Both the position numbers and the translations under genes were made by a program. Of a stretch of 64,000 bases of DNA, positions 19,135 to 27,799 are shown piece by piece. The notes under the pieces were generated by a model. It had not been told where the DNA came from and did not search any database. It worked only from the letters and a program-made list of their open reading frames with translations. The DNA is from Alteromonas sp. KUL49 (GTDB lineage: Bacteria; Pseudomonadota; Gammaproteobacteria; Enterobacterales; Alteromonadaceae): contig NZ_BJKL01000010.1 of the NCBI RefSeq assembly GCF_006538345.1, positions 1 through 64,000 of the forward strand. The letters are read 5' to 3'. Every line of letters begins with the position of its first letter. Position 1 is the stretch's first letter.

Positions 19135-20667
19135 TCACAAGTCATTCAAGTTAATGATTTGTAAATACGTAGTTCGCTTATCTCCCACCCCATCAGCAAG
19201 TAGATAGTAGTAAAGCTTTCCGTTCTTAACATGCACTATGCCTTTGGTAAAGTTGGAGGAACGTCGTGTACCCTGATAGACACGCTCGAATTCGTTAGTT
19301 CCACCTGAAGCCCTCTCCACATAAGGTTGGCCATTTTCCAATCCAATGACATAAATATTGCCACCTGAGGTATAGAGATTATCTGCACCAACAAAGTCGG
19401 ATGTAGTGATGAATTCAGTGTGACCTGCTGGCTTATAGTGATGTAAATGTACTGTGTGCTTATTCTCTCTATCTAGTACACGACTGATAATGTGCACATC
19501 TCCGTTTTCTGTAATGGTCCAGTCAAATCCCCCTGTAATCTGAACGCCATTTACTTGTTGAGTTTCAACCCAATCCCCTGGCTCAGTGACGAGCGCTGGT
19601 GTGGCGTCAATAAGCGGCAAGTCGATAGGATTACCCCGGTAGTCTCTCCATGCTGATTGCCCGAGTGGATCATCGGAATACAAAAAATACACGCCATTTT
19701 GATAGCGGTACCTATCGGTTTTATTATTCAACCTCCGTTGAAAGGCGAAGCCCAGTTTCCCGTCGGCAAACTTCATATTACCGTAGTTACTCCAATTGAA
19801 TTCGAGCCCGTCTTCTTTAACATTGAGCTTATTAATGCTGTTAAAGCTCGTCCATACACCGTCGCTTATGTAACTAGTAAAAATGCCCTTTCCATCGTGA
19901 GATGTCCCCTGTCTTATGTAAAAAAACAAATCACCCTGCTCGTTGAGGAAAAACTTAGGATAAGTGAGCTTTGCATGAGCATCATGATCCTCGCTACCTG
20001 TCATGGAAAGATGCTTATAGTCATCGTCTCCTTCGCTATGTTCACTGGTATCGCGCACAAATAACGACAAATCGAAAGCTTCGTCTGCTGCAGATGCCGC
20101 ACCCGCTACACTATATGAGTATCGGAAATAGTCCTTCTTGAAACTTCCATTCCCTCCAGTATCGGAATTGCGATTGTATGCGTGTAAGTCAAATACGAGG
20201 TGTATAGTTTCGTCTTTTGGGCTTATTCCTAGGGCGATTGTGTTGTGAGTCTCTCCGATCCACCAGCGCCCAACTAACCCTGTATGTTGATGTGGAAACT
20301 CAATATGCACTAATCGTCCGGTTTTGGTATTAAGTCTGGATAGCATCACGTGTCGGTCGTGTTTACCACCGCGATACCAAGTCATAAAAACATAATGTTT
20401 ATAAGTTTTTATTGCGTCTCCATGAGGCACGATAGCGCTACCGTACATATAGTTATATTTATCGTCTGGTGAGTCGTTCGACGCTAGCGCTTCACGCACA
20501 TCAGGCATCTTTTCACCATCAAAATACAGAGCGCTATCTGTAATATGGATTTCTTGCTCTAAATAAATTGAAGATGTAGGTGCTTGAACTAATTCATCGG
20601 TTGACGAACAACTACACAAGGCAAAAACGCAAGTAAAAAGGGTCACAACACGACCAGCTGTTGTCAT
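19135..20667 (-). CDS. PL24-type ulvan lyase, lipoprotein
   Basis: 510 residues from the ATG at 20667, chosen because GAGGAG stands about ten bases upstream and it opens a lipoprotein signal (FALCSC). In-frame codons further upstream would overlap the GH106 gene. The whole mature protein is the PL24 propeller core: [52 protein letters not shown] and a C-terminal TTYLQIINL. It lacks the Ig and dockerin parts of the neighbouring lyase. It should be membrane-attached in the periplasm or at the outer surface and cleave ulvan or its oligomers by beta-elimination. It is the third gene of a tight cluster with two GH106 genes (43 bases from the stop upstream). Confidence 0.87.
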   Translation of the reverse strand: MTTAGRVVTLFTCVFALCSCSSTDELVQAPTSSIYLEQEIHITDSALYFDGEKMPDVREALASNDSPDDKYNYMYGSAIVPHGDAIKTYKHYVFMTWYRGGKHDRHVMLSRLNTKTGRLVHIEFPHQHTGLVGRWWIGETHNTIALGISPKDETIHLVFDLHAYNRNSDTGGNGSFKKDYFRYSYSVAGAASAADEAFDLSLFVRDTSEHSEGDDDYKHLSMTGSEDHDAHAKLTYPKFFLNEQGDLFFYIRQGTSHDGKGIFTSYISDGVWTSFNSINKLNVKEDGLEFNWSNYGNMKFADGKLGFAFQRRLNNKTDRYRYQNGVYFLYSDDPLGQSAWRDYRGNPIDLPLIDATPALVTEPGDWVETQQVNGVQITGGFDWTITENGDVHIISRVLDRENKHTVHLHHYKPAGHTEFITTSDFVGADNLYTSGGNIYVIGLENGQPYVERASGGTNEFERVYQGTRRSSNFTKGIVHVKNGKLYYYLLADGVGDKRTTYLQIINLNDL

Positions 20668-20710
20668 AAAAGATACTCCTCGATAAAAAACATGGTGCGC
20701 GGTCGAAACG

Positions 20711-23700
20711 TCATTCAACCGCATCTTGTAAAAGTGATAATGTGCGAAGCGGTCGCAAAACAACGGGCCCCATCAGGCCTGTTGGTTGCAATGGCGTGTT
20801 CTTGTTGATACGCGTTTCAAAAGTAATGTTGCTGTTAAATTCTTTAGGGCCGAAAGCATCGGGAAAGGCATCAGGGTATTGTGCATCACCTACTAAACGG
20901 TTATTCCAGGTGGTTGCCACTTCGATAGTCAATCGATTGTCGCCGGCTATTAAATACTTGCTAATATCTGAACGCAGAGGACGGGACCACAGGGTATCTA
21001 AGACGTTGCCGTTTAGGATAACTCTGGCAATAACACCAACCTCGCCTAGTTCAAGATACCAATGCAGCCCCTCCTTCAATAACTCTTCAGACATGGTAAA
21101 TGCCGTCGAATAATCAATACGTCCTGAATAATGCTTGATGGCGAGGTTGTTGTGTTCTGTTAGTGACGAAAGTGAGTCTACCGTCATACTGATAGGAACG
21201 TCTCTGTTACTTTCAAAGGTTAGTTCCCACGGTTGGTCGAGGACGATACTAGCGGGTATATCATTAACGTCTATAGACAACCCCTCACCTTTGGCAAAGC
21301 TGATGTCATACGTACCGTTATTCTGCGTATTCAACCTTAAATCTTGACCATCAACCACCTCTGGCGCAGTCCAAAGCTCAGGGCTTATGCGCTCTCCATT
21401 CAACGCAATGTGAGTGATTGAGTTGTATGTGGTTAACGAATCACTTGCCTTTTCAAATACCACAAATACCGAACCAAAACCGTCGAGTTGTATTGGTAAG
21501 GTCACCGAATGAGGATTCGCTTCATATTGAGCAGCAGCAAAGTATCTACCTGTTACTGCGTCCCATAGTTGTGGAGCTCCCATGCCATCAGCTAGGCGAA
21601 ATTGTGGTGAAATATCAACAGAGGTCTGAGTTTGATTTGCGATAAAGAAAATGTCATGAGTATCACTACTTCTGTGACTCCAAATGACTGAATCAGGCAA
21701 ACCTGCGATGTCTGGCGTTAGGCCAATTGCACTGAGTACATCGCTTAAATCTTGATTGGATTCAGATTGGTAGAATACATACCCCAACCCATAATTTGCT
21801 TTGATGATGCGTTGCCCATCAATACTTTGCCACAGAGCATTAGCACTCGTTCGAATCCTTTCATCTGCAGAAGGAAAGCCTTGCAGGCTCGGCGAATGTG
21901 CCGGTGCTGGCCCGTAAATTGTGCCCCCGTCGGCTACTAAGATTTGCAGTTTTTCTAGTACCTCTGGGCGCATCGAGGAGCTTGGTGGCAACACCAGTAG
22001 CTTGAAATTCATACCGCTAGGTAACTGAAAATAGCCATCATTAACTGATAAGCCATTGAGTATGACCTCAGCGTTGATGAAGTCGTAGGAATAGCCGTCA
22101 GGTACCGAAGGAGACAACTCCCCGGTCATTTTGGGTGTATCCTCACCAATAAAATACATAAGATCAGCAACGTAGTGCCCTTGTTGCATCATGTAATTGG
22201 CGCGCATCACATAGTTAATCCAGCTGTCCATATGACTAAACCACGTATTGTTGCGGTTGAACTCAGATCCGAACCATGCGTTTACCCCGGGCAATTTATC
22301 GTCATACGCTTGCTGAATATATACGTGAAGCAGTGTGTGGTTAATGCCTTCAACAAAAGACCAGTCACCACGCTTTTTAAAATTCCACGGGTGATTTTGA
22401 AATCCATCACTGCGGCCTGCCGTAAACGACTCTGACATTACCGTACGATGACCATATATATGTGCTGCTGACGACGCAGCTTTGAGTTCTATTGCTCCCA
22501 AATTACCAGAAGCCCAAAACTCACCACTCAATATATCTGCCTGGCCACCATATTGCAGAAACTCTCCAGGAAAACCCCAGTGACCATAGTTTTCTAGCCA
22601 CAGCTTCAAACCATGGTCGTGTGCCCGTTCTCTAAGCCCTGCGGTGTATTCATAAGACACACTATCGGCAACAAAGCGGCGAACATCCCACAAAAAACGT
22701 TCACTTTGGGTCACACTGTTAACGACTCGGCCGCTATAAACCGGAAGGAATGGGATGGGATCGTAACCATACTTAGCTTCAAATTTTGATGCAAAGTCGT
22801 CAGTCCAATTTTGCGCACCCTGCTCATAACTATCGACCACTACGTACTTGAGGGCTGTTCGTTTTTCTGTTGGCATCAAAGTGAGTAATTTACCAACGTA
22901 AGCATCAAAGTGCTGTTGTGCTATTTGTTTGCTGAGTTTGTCAATTTCTAGGCCTTTTGCAGCAGCACTCGATGGTCCATTCATCGTACCTGTGGGGCGC
23001 ATAAAGTAATGCATGACTGTCCACTGCCCCTCGGGCACATTCCACTGCAAAGTTTCCTCGTTGGTTAAGTGGGTTAAATCCAAAACTTCAGCTTGTGAAA
23101 TTGCCAAAGTAGCATCATCAAATGGTGTGGGTTCAGGCCACAAATAACTGTCGAAACGAGGCTGAGGTTTCGGGTACACCTTTGCCAATTTTTTCTCTAC
23201 GTATCGCTCTAACTTGTACCCGCTTGATAACACTAACTCCTTAATGCCTGCACTCACACCTTGATAACGTCGATCTTGCTTAAAGTCGGTCAAAACAAGT
23301 CTATATTCCTGTGCAGTAACAGGAGGAAAACTAACTACAATAGGCGCGTCATGCTCTGGACCAATGGAGGCCATATCTCTTGGCCGTTGTATGCCAAATT
23401 CAGTCACTGCTTGATACTCGCCTACTGAATTTTTTGCTAACAGTGTTGCTTGGGCTGAGAATGTATTGTGCGGATAAATTTCTAATGTGCGAACCTGGAT
23501 ACTCTCTTCGTGTGCAAAATCTAGATACAAAGATTCAGACACAGCTTCATTAACGTCTTTTTTTGCACTATTGCTAAATGCCTCAGGGAACAGATAATGT
23601 GTAGACATGTCATTATCCAACAGGGCCGAGGGCGCCTGTGTGTGTAGTACCTCACCATCAACAGGGTATGATCCGGTTACAGAGGTTTGGGGATGACTCA

Positions 23701-24319
23701 AACGCACATTTTCATCAGGTGGCGTCTTAAACGCTAGTACCTTAACAGATTGGTAGAACCCCTCAGGGGTTTCAAAATCAATGGTAGTTTGTGTGCCTCC
23801 CGTCACCGAATATTCACGGGCATCGAGGTATCTCATCGATTGAGACTCATCTACCCATGGACCGCCTGACTGACTCCAACCAGGGGAGTTAAACAAACCG
23901 ATATCGATGTTATATTCTGCGGCTTTCTCAACGGCAAACTGCAAATGCTCCCACCATTCGTCGCTCAAGGCTTGCACATCACCATAACCACCAACACTCG
24001 GCTTTAAGTGAATAATACCGATCAACGCAGTGCTTATTCCCGCTTCTTGCATCGCCTTAAGATCATGCTCAATACCTGCTTTAGAAATATGGTCGTTCAC
24101 CCAGTACCAATACACCCAGGGTTTCACCGCGCTCGGCGGCGAAAGAAAGTTTGCACGGAGTTCCTCAGGTGACGCATGATAGAACGCATCAGGCATAGGA
24201 GAACTAGGCGTATAAAGTTCCCGATTGAGGTGCGGTGCGTCGTTACATCCAGTGATTGTAAAAAAACATGTGAACACGAGCACCGGGATAATTCTGGAAG
24301 CCCGTTGACTGATACCCAC
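20711..24319 (-). CDS. GH106-type alpha-L-rhamnosidase, lipoprotein
   Basis: About 1202 residues from a GTG at 24319, preferred because AGGAG lies nine bases upstream and the product opens with a short lipoprotein signal (TITGC). An ATG at 24358 in frame would add 13 residues. The catalytic region begins VKPWVYWYWVNDHISKAGIE, the usual GH106 opening, followed by DLKAMQEAGI, FNSPGWSQSGGPWV, the acidic motif VDSYEQGAQNWTDDF and MSESFTAG. The C-terminus has a galactose-binding-like beta sandwich (LELGEVGVIARVILNG). GH106 enzymes remove alpha-L-rhamnose by inversion; rhamnose is the main sugar of ulvan. It lies between another GH106 gene (84 bases) and the lipoprotein PL24 gene. Confidence 0.85.
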   Translation of the reverse strand: MGISQRASRIIPVLVFTCFFTITGCNDAPHLNRELYTPSSPMPDAFYHASPEELRANFLSPPSAVKPWVYWYWVNDHISKAGIEHDLKAMQEAGISTALIGIIHLKPSVGGYGDVQALSDEWWEHLQFAVEKAAEYNIDIGLFNSPGWSQSGGPWVDESQSMRYLDAREYSVTGGTQTTIDFETPEGFYQSVKVLAFKTPPDENVRLSHPQTSVTGSYPVDGEVLHTQAPSALLDNDMSTHYLFPEAFSNSAKKDVNEAVSESLYLDFAHEESIQVRTLEIYPHNTFSAQATLLAKNSVGEYQAVTEFGIQRPRDMASIGPEHDAPIVVSFPPVTAQEYRLVLTDFKQDRRYQGVSAGIKELVLSSGYKLERYVEKKLAKVYPKPQPRFDSYLWPEPTPFDDATLAISQAEVLDLTHLTNEETLQWNVPEGQWTVMHYFMRPTGTMNGPSSAAAKGLEIDKLSKQIAQQHFDAYVGKLLTLMPTEKRTALKYVVVDSYEQGAQNWTDDFASKFEAKYGYDPIPFLPVYSGRVVNSVTQSERFLWDVRRFVADSVSYEYTAGLRERAHDHGLKLWLENYGHWGFPGEFLQYGGQADILSGEFWASGNLGAIELKAASSAAHIYGHRTVMSESFTAGRSDGFQNHPWNFKKRGDWSFVEGINHTLLHVYIQQAYDDKLPGVNAWFGSEFNRNNTWFSHMDSWINYVMRANYMMQQGHYVADLMYFIGEDTPKMTGELSPSVPDGYSYDFINAEVILNGLSVNDGYFQLPSGMNFKLLVLPPSSSMRPEVLEKLQILVADGGTIYGPAPAHSPSLQGFPSADERIRTSANALWQSIDGQRIIKANYGLGYVFYQSESNQDLSDVLSAIGLTPDIAGLPDSVIWSHRSSDTHDIFFIANQTQTSVDISPQFRLADGMGAPQLWDAVTGRYFAAAQYEANPHSVTLPIQLDGFGSVFVVFEKASDSLTTYNSITHIALNGERISPELWTAPEVVDGQDLRLNTQNNGTYDISFAKGEGLSIDVNDIPASIVLDQPWELTFESNRDVPISMTVDSLSSLTEHNNLAIKHYSGRIDYSTAFTMSEELLKEGLHWYLELGEVGVIARVILNGNVLDTLWSRPLRSDISKYLIAGDNRLTIEVATTWNNRLVGDAQYPDAFPDAFGPKEFNSNITFETRINKNTPLQPTGLMGPVVLRPLRTLSLLQDAVE

Positions 24320-24403
24320 TACTACTGCACTCCTATTTATTATTTCCACTGCAAGCACATTTATTTTGCACTCTTCATCAAAAGCAAAAAGGTGCGCAAA
24401 CTA

Positions 24404-27400
24404 CTACCCCTCGTAGATCAATCGCACTGGCCCCAGTAAACCTGCGGGTTGAAGCGTTTTGGGTTGTTTTTCAAAAAAGTTGTAGCCTGTAAAAGTCAAC
24501 CGCTGACTTTCGGGGGGTGGTTCATTTGCATTAATCCAAGGGACAGTATCACCGGTCATCTGATAGCCACTAGTATCAGGCAAAGCCTCGTCTCCAATAA
24601 GTCGGTTAACCCAAGTGTTAGTAATTTCGATGCTTAACTTATTTTCACCAATACGGACTGCTTGGCTAATATCTACGGCAAAGGGGGGTTTCCAAAGTGT
24701 AGCAATTGATTGACCGTTTACGGCGACTTCAGCAATTTGTTGAACGTCACCCAAGTCTAAGTAAAGTGGTTGACCTGATTGTAATTGTTCAGCGGTTACT
24801 GTGAGATTTCTGTGGTAGGTTGCTGTCCCTGAATAGTGCTTGATATCCTTGTTGTTATGGGTTGTCCAGTCTGTTAGTTCAGACATAACGACTTGCCCAG
24901 GCCCACCCCGAACAGGGTTAAAAACAACCTTCCACGGACCATCCAGGTTAAGTATAGTTTGTGTAGTTGCATCATTTTCATAAATAGCACTGACTAGCTG
25001 ACTGTGAGTTCCATCGAAAGTAGGGGTATTGCTATCCCTACGTATCAAAACAAATCTTCCGGCATAGGGTTCAAGGGCTAGCTCGGTAACAAGGCGATTT
25101 TTATTTCGTAAATAGTTGGGGAGACTTTCTATGCTACCGTCGTCAATATTCCAAATCTCGGGAACGCCATCACCCTGTCTCAGATCGACAGTGAGCTTTC
25201 GAAACACAGGTTGATCATTGTAAAAGTAATACAAGTCATTTTGCCCGATTCGTCGGTGCGCAAAGAATTTAGCTGGAACCTGATCTATCTTGAGGTCTGG
25301 TTCAAACCCCAAATGTTCGATGGATTCAATTAAACTGAAACTGCTTACCCTGCCTTTTTTATAATTGAGAACTATCGGCTGAGTTTCATTGCCTGCCCCC
25401 CATAGTTCATCAGCAATCCTTGAAAACTCAGCTTGCGCTGACCATTCACTAAACCCGATGACCCGTTGGGGCTTTTCACCAATCACGGTTGCTCCCTCCT
25501 CTACGAGCGCTTTTATACGCTTAAGGGTTTTTAGGTGCATGTAATCGGTGCTGACCAAATGAAGTGCTTTGTAGCGCGTGCCCTCAGGAAGGGTTAACCA
25601 ACCGTCCTTTACCGTGACGCGATTAAGCAACACATCGGTATTGGTATAGTCGTACCCATATCCGTCCGGGACACCTGTGTTATTACCATTCCCCACGCGC
25701 AATGGTGCTCTGTCGCCAAGATGTATTAAAAAATCTGCATCAGGCACTCCCTGTTGTAACAGGTACGCCCCCCTTGCTAGATAGTCAAACCATGCTACTC
25801 CACCATTACTCCACCAAGTTTGGGTGCGATCGATATGAGATCCAATGGAATCCATTGTCATACCCGGCTTAACATGATTATTAGGTTGGTGAGCAAAACG
25901 ATGAAACATAGTTTCGTTAATACCTCGTGCCCACATTTTATCGCCGTAATGCTTGTAAAAATAAGGATGGCCATACCAATTTACGGTTCTTATCGACGTA
26001 AACGACTCCGCTGAAATAATTGGCTTGCCGTAGATATGCCCTGATGAAATGGCAGCCATTACTCGCCCATTGTAGACTTGGTCTCTTACCCAAAACTCTC
26101 CCATTAAACGGTCCGCCTGTCCCCCAGACGCTAACTCATCAAACGGCCCCCAACCATAGGGTTCAATATAAGATTCCAATCCATACTTTCTCGACAGGCG
26201 GGTAAATTCGCCAAAATAGTTTTCAACCATTAAATCGGACAAATGTTGGCGAAACTCCTGAAGTATAGCCCCTGTATGCTCCCCAGACTCAATCACACGC
26301 CCCGTCATCAGAGGCAGCCAAGGAATAAAGTCATAGCCAAACTTGTCACTAAAACTACGCTCGATGTCTCGTGTCCAGTTTTGTCCCCCAACTTCATAAC
26401 TATCAATCTCAGTTGTTCTAAGAGATTCGATTCCACGCTCCTTTGCCATTTTTGCGAGCTTTCCTACGTATTGTTCGAAATGATACTCCAATGCAGCAGC
26501 ATCAAATTTATCCACTTCGAGTCCCTCACCTTCAACCGTCGCCGGAACGTTAAATGCTCCCGTACTGGTGTAACCAAACCGTAGCAATCGCCAACTACCA
26601 TCAGGTACATACACGCCTTGTTGGGGGATCTCACCTCTGTTTAGCACTAAAATATCTTCTTGTTTAATGATGGCATCCGGGTGGATGCGTGGTGCCATGT
26701 GCAAGCGTCCTCGCTCCATCGAATTCATCGATAACCAATCATCAATACGAGGTTCAGACCATAAGTCAAAGCGTTTCAAGGTGATAGGCTTATCAAACAC
26801 AATACGAAAGAAGGTCGCGGTATAGCCATCTTGCTCATCACTAACCAACTGAGGACTAAACGTCCACATTCTGGCGCCGGTGCGTGGACGGCGAAGCTTT
26901 TCAACTACCGTGGTGTAGTTGATCCCATCACTCGACACCTGTAATGAAGCCTCGCCATGACGGTTAGGAGTTTCAATTTGCAAGCTTCTCAGTGTTGCGG
27001 GTTGCGCAAGCGCTACTTCGACCCAGTATTCTTCTGTATCATTTTTGGTAAAAGTGAGCTCCGTGTCCCAATCGGCGTCTTTGAGCACCGCCGCATCTTC
27101 TCTTTCTTCAGAAGTTCTCAATGTGGCGTCTAAAAAATCATTATTGCGATTAAATTGCGTCGTTGGCACCGCAATTACGGCTACATCTTCGTACAGGCCT
27201 TCCGCAAATCCAGGCTGTGGTGGAAACACCCGATTTCCGCCCTCAACAGTCAACTCTGACCATGTAACTCTTTTCATCGACATTTCTGGTGTTACCCATG
27301 GGCCGCCGCTCGAGGTCCAGCCATCAGCATTGTGAATGCCAAACTCAATATTGTTTTCATCGGCTTGTTTCGCCGCATGCAGCAAATGCTCAAAAAACTC

Positions 27401-27685
27401 ATCTGTATTAAAGCGTACTGGTCCTCTCGAGGAATACGGCCAATTACGACGGTGTACATGAAAGAAGATGGCTCCACCGATACCTGCTTCGCGCATTGCC
27501 TGAAAGTCTTCAGTAAACCCGGGTTTGCTCATATTGCCGTTCATGGCGTGCATCCAAGTTTTCGGCAAATAGGGACTCGGCGGATTAACAAAGTCTTCGA
27601 ACGATAAGTTGTCTGCGAATACTGAACAATGAATAGTGAAATGAACAGTAATTACCCACGCCAAGCACTTTAAAACGCGTAACAT
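24404..27685 (-). CDS. GH106-type alpha-L-rhamnosidase, secreted
   Basis: 1093 residues with a signal peptide ending near SVFADN. Opening motif KTWMHAMNGNMSKPGF with EDFQAMREAGIGGA corresponds to the start of the GH106 catalytic region. Then come HNADGWTSSGGPWV, the acidic motif IDSYEVGGQNWTRDIERSF, and ISAESFTSI. The C-terminal domain has LDLGDVQQIAEVAVNGQ, as in the paralogue next door. It is likely periplasmic. Clearly related to, but well diverged from, the downstream gene, so the two may act on different linkages or sulfation states. It is the first gene of the GH106-GH106-PL24 cluster and is transcribed away from the 27800 lyase gene. Confidence 0.85.
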   Translation of the reverse strand: MLRVLKCLAWVITVHFTIHCSVFADNLSFEDFVNPPSPYLPKTWMHAMNGNMSKPGFTEDFQAMREAGIGGAIFFHVHRRNWPYSSRGPVRFNTDEFFEHLLHAAKQADENNIEFGIHNADGWTSSGGPWVTPEMSMKRVTWSELTVEGGNRVFPPQPGFAEGLYEDVAVIAVPTTQFNRNNDFLDATLRTSEEREDAAVLKDADWDTELTFTKNDTEEYWVEVALAQPATLRSLQIETPNRHGEASLQVSSDGINYTTVVEKLRRPRTGARMWTFSPQLVSDEQDGYTATFFRIVFDKPITLKRFDLWSEPRIDDWLSMNSMERGRLHMAPRIHPDAIIKQEDILVLNRGEIPQQGVYVPDGSWRLLRFGYTSTGAFNVPATVEGEGLEVDKFDAAALEYHFEQYVGKLAKMAKERGIESLRTTEIDSYEVGGQNWTRDIERSFSDKFGYDFIPWLPLMTGRVIESGEHTGAILQEFRQHLSDLMVENYFGEFTRLSRKYGLESYIEPYGWGPFDELASGGQADRLMGEFWVRDQVYNGRVMAAISSGHIYGKPIISAESFTSIRTVNWYGHPYFYKHYGDKMWARGINETMFHRFAHQPNNHVKPGMTMDSIGSHIDRTQTWWSNGGVAWFDYLARGAYLLQQGVPDADFLIHLGDRAPLRVGNGNNTGVPDGYGYDYTNTDVLLNRVTVKDGWLTLPEGTRYKALHLVSTDYMHLKTLKRIKALVEEGATVIGEKPQRVIGFSEWSAQAEFSRIADELWGAGNETQPIVLNYKKGRVSSFSLIESIEHLGFEPDLKIDQVPAKFFAHRRIGQNDLYYFYNDQPVFRKLTVDLRQGDGVPEIWNIDDGSIESLPNYLRNKNRLVTELALEPYAGRFVLIRRDSNTPTFDGTHSQLVSAIYENDATTQTILNLDGPWKVVFNPVRGGPGQVVMSELTDWTTHNNKDIKHYSGTATYHRNLTVTAEQLQSGQPLYLDLGDVQQIAEVAVNGQSIATLWKPPFAVDISQAVRIGENKLSIEITNTWVNRLIGDEALPDTSGYQMTGDTVPWINANEPPPESQRLTFTGYNFFEKQPKTLQPAGLLGPVRLIYEG

Positions 27686-27799
27686 TGAAGATTTCCCGTG
27701 TTACAAAATGATTTATTTTGTTAAATTATGATTAATTGTGAAATAATATGCAAACTCTAACACCCTAATCATGTTCACGCTGTACGGGAAAACCATCAC
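27686..27799. promoter_or_regulatory. Divergent promoter with inverted repeat ACAAAAT-N5-ATTTTGT
   Basis: The 114-base gap separates the GH106 cluster (minus) from the lyase gene (plus). A perfect seven-base inverted repeat at 27703-27721 lies close to the GH106 start. It could be an operator serving both directions. The rest is A/T rich with no other clear motif. Confidence 0.45.
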
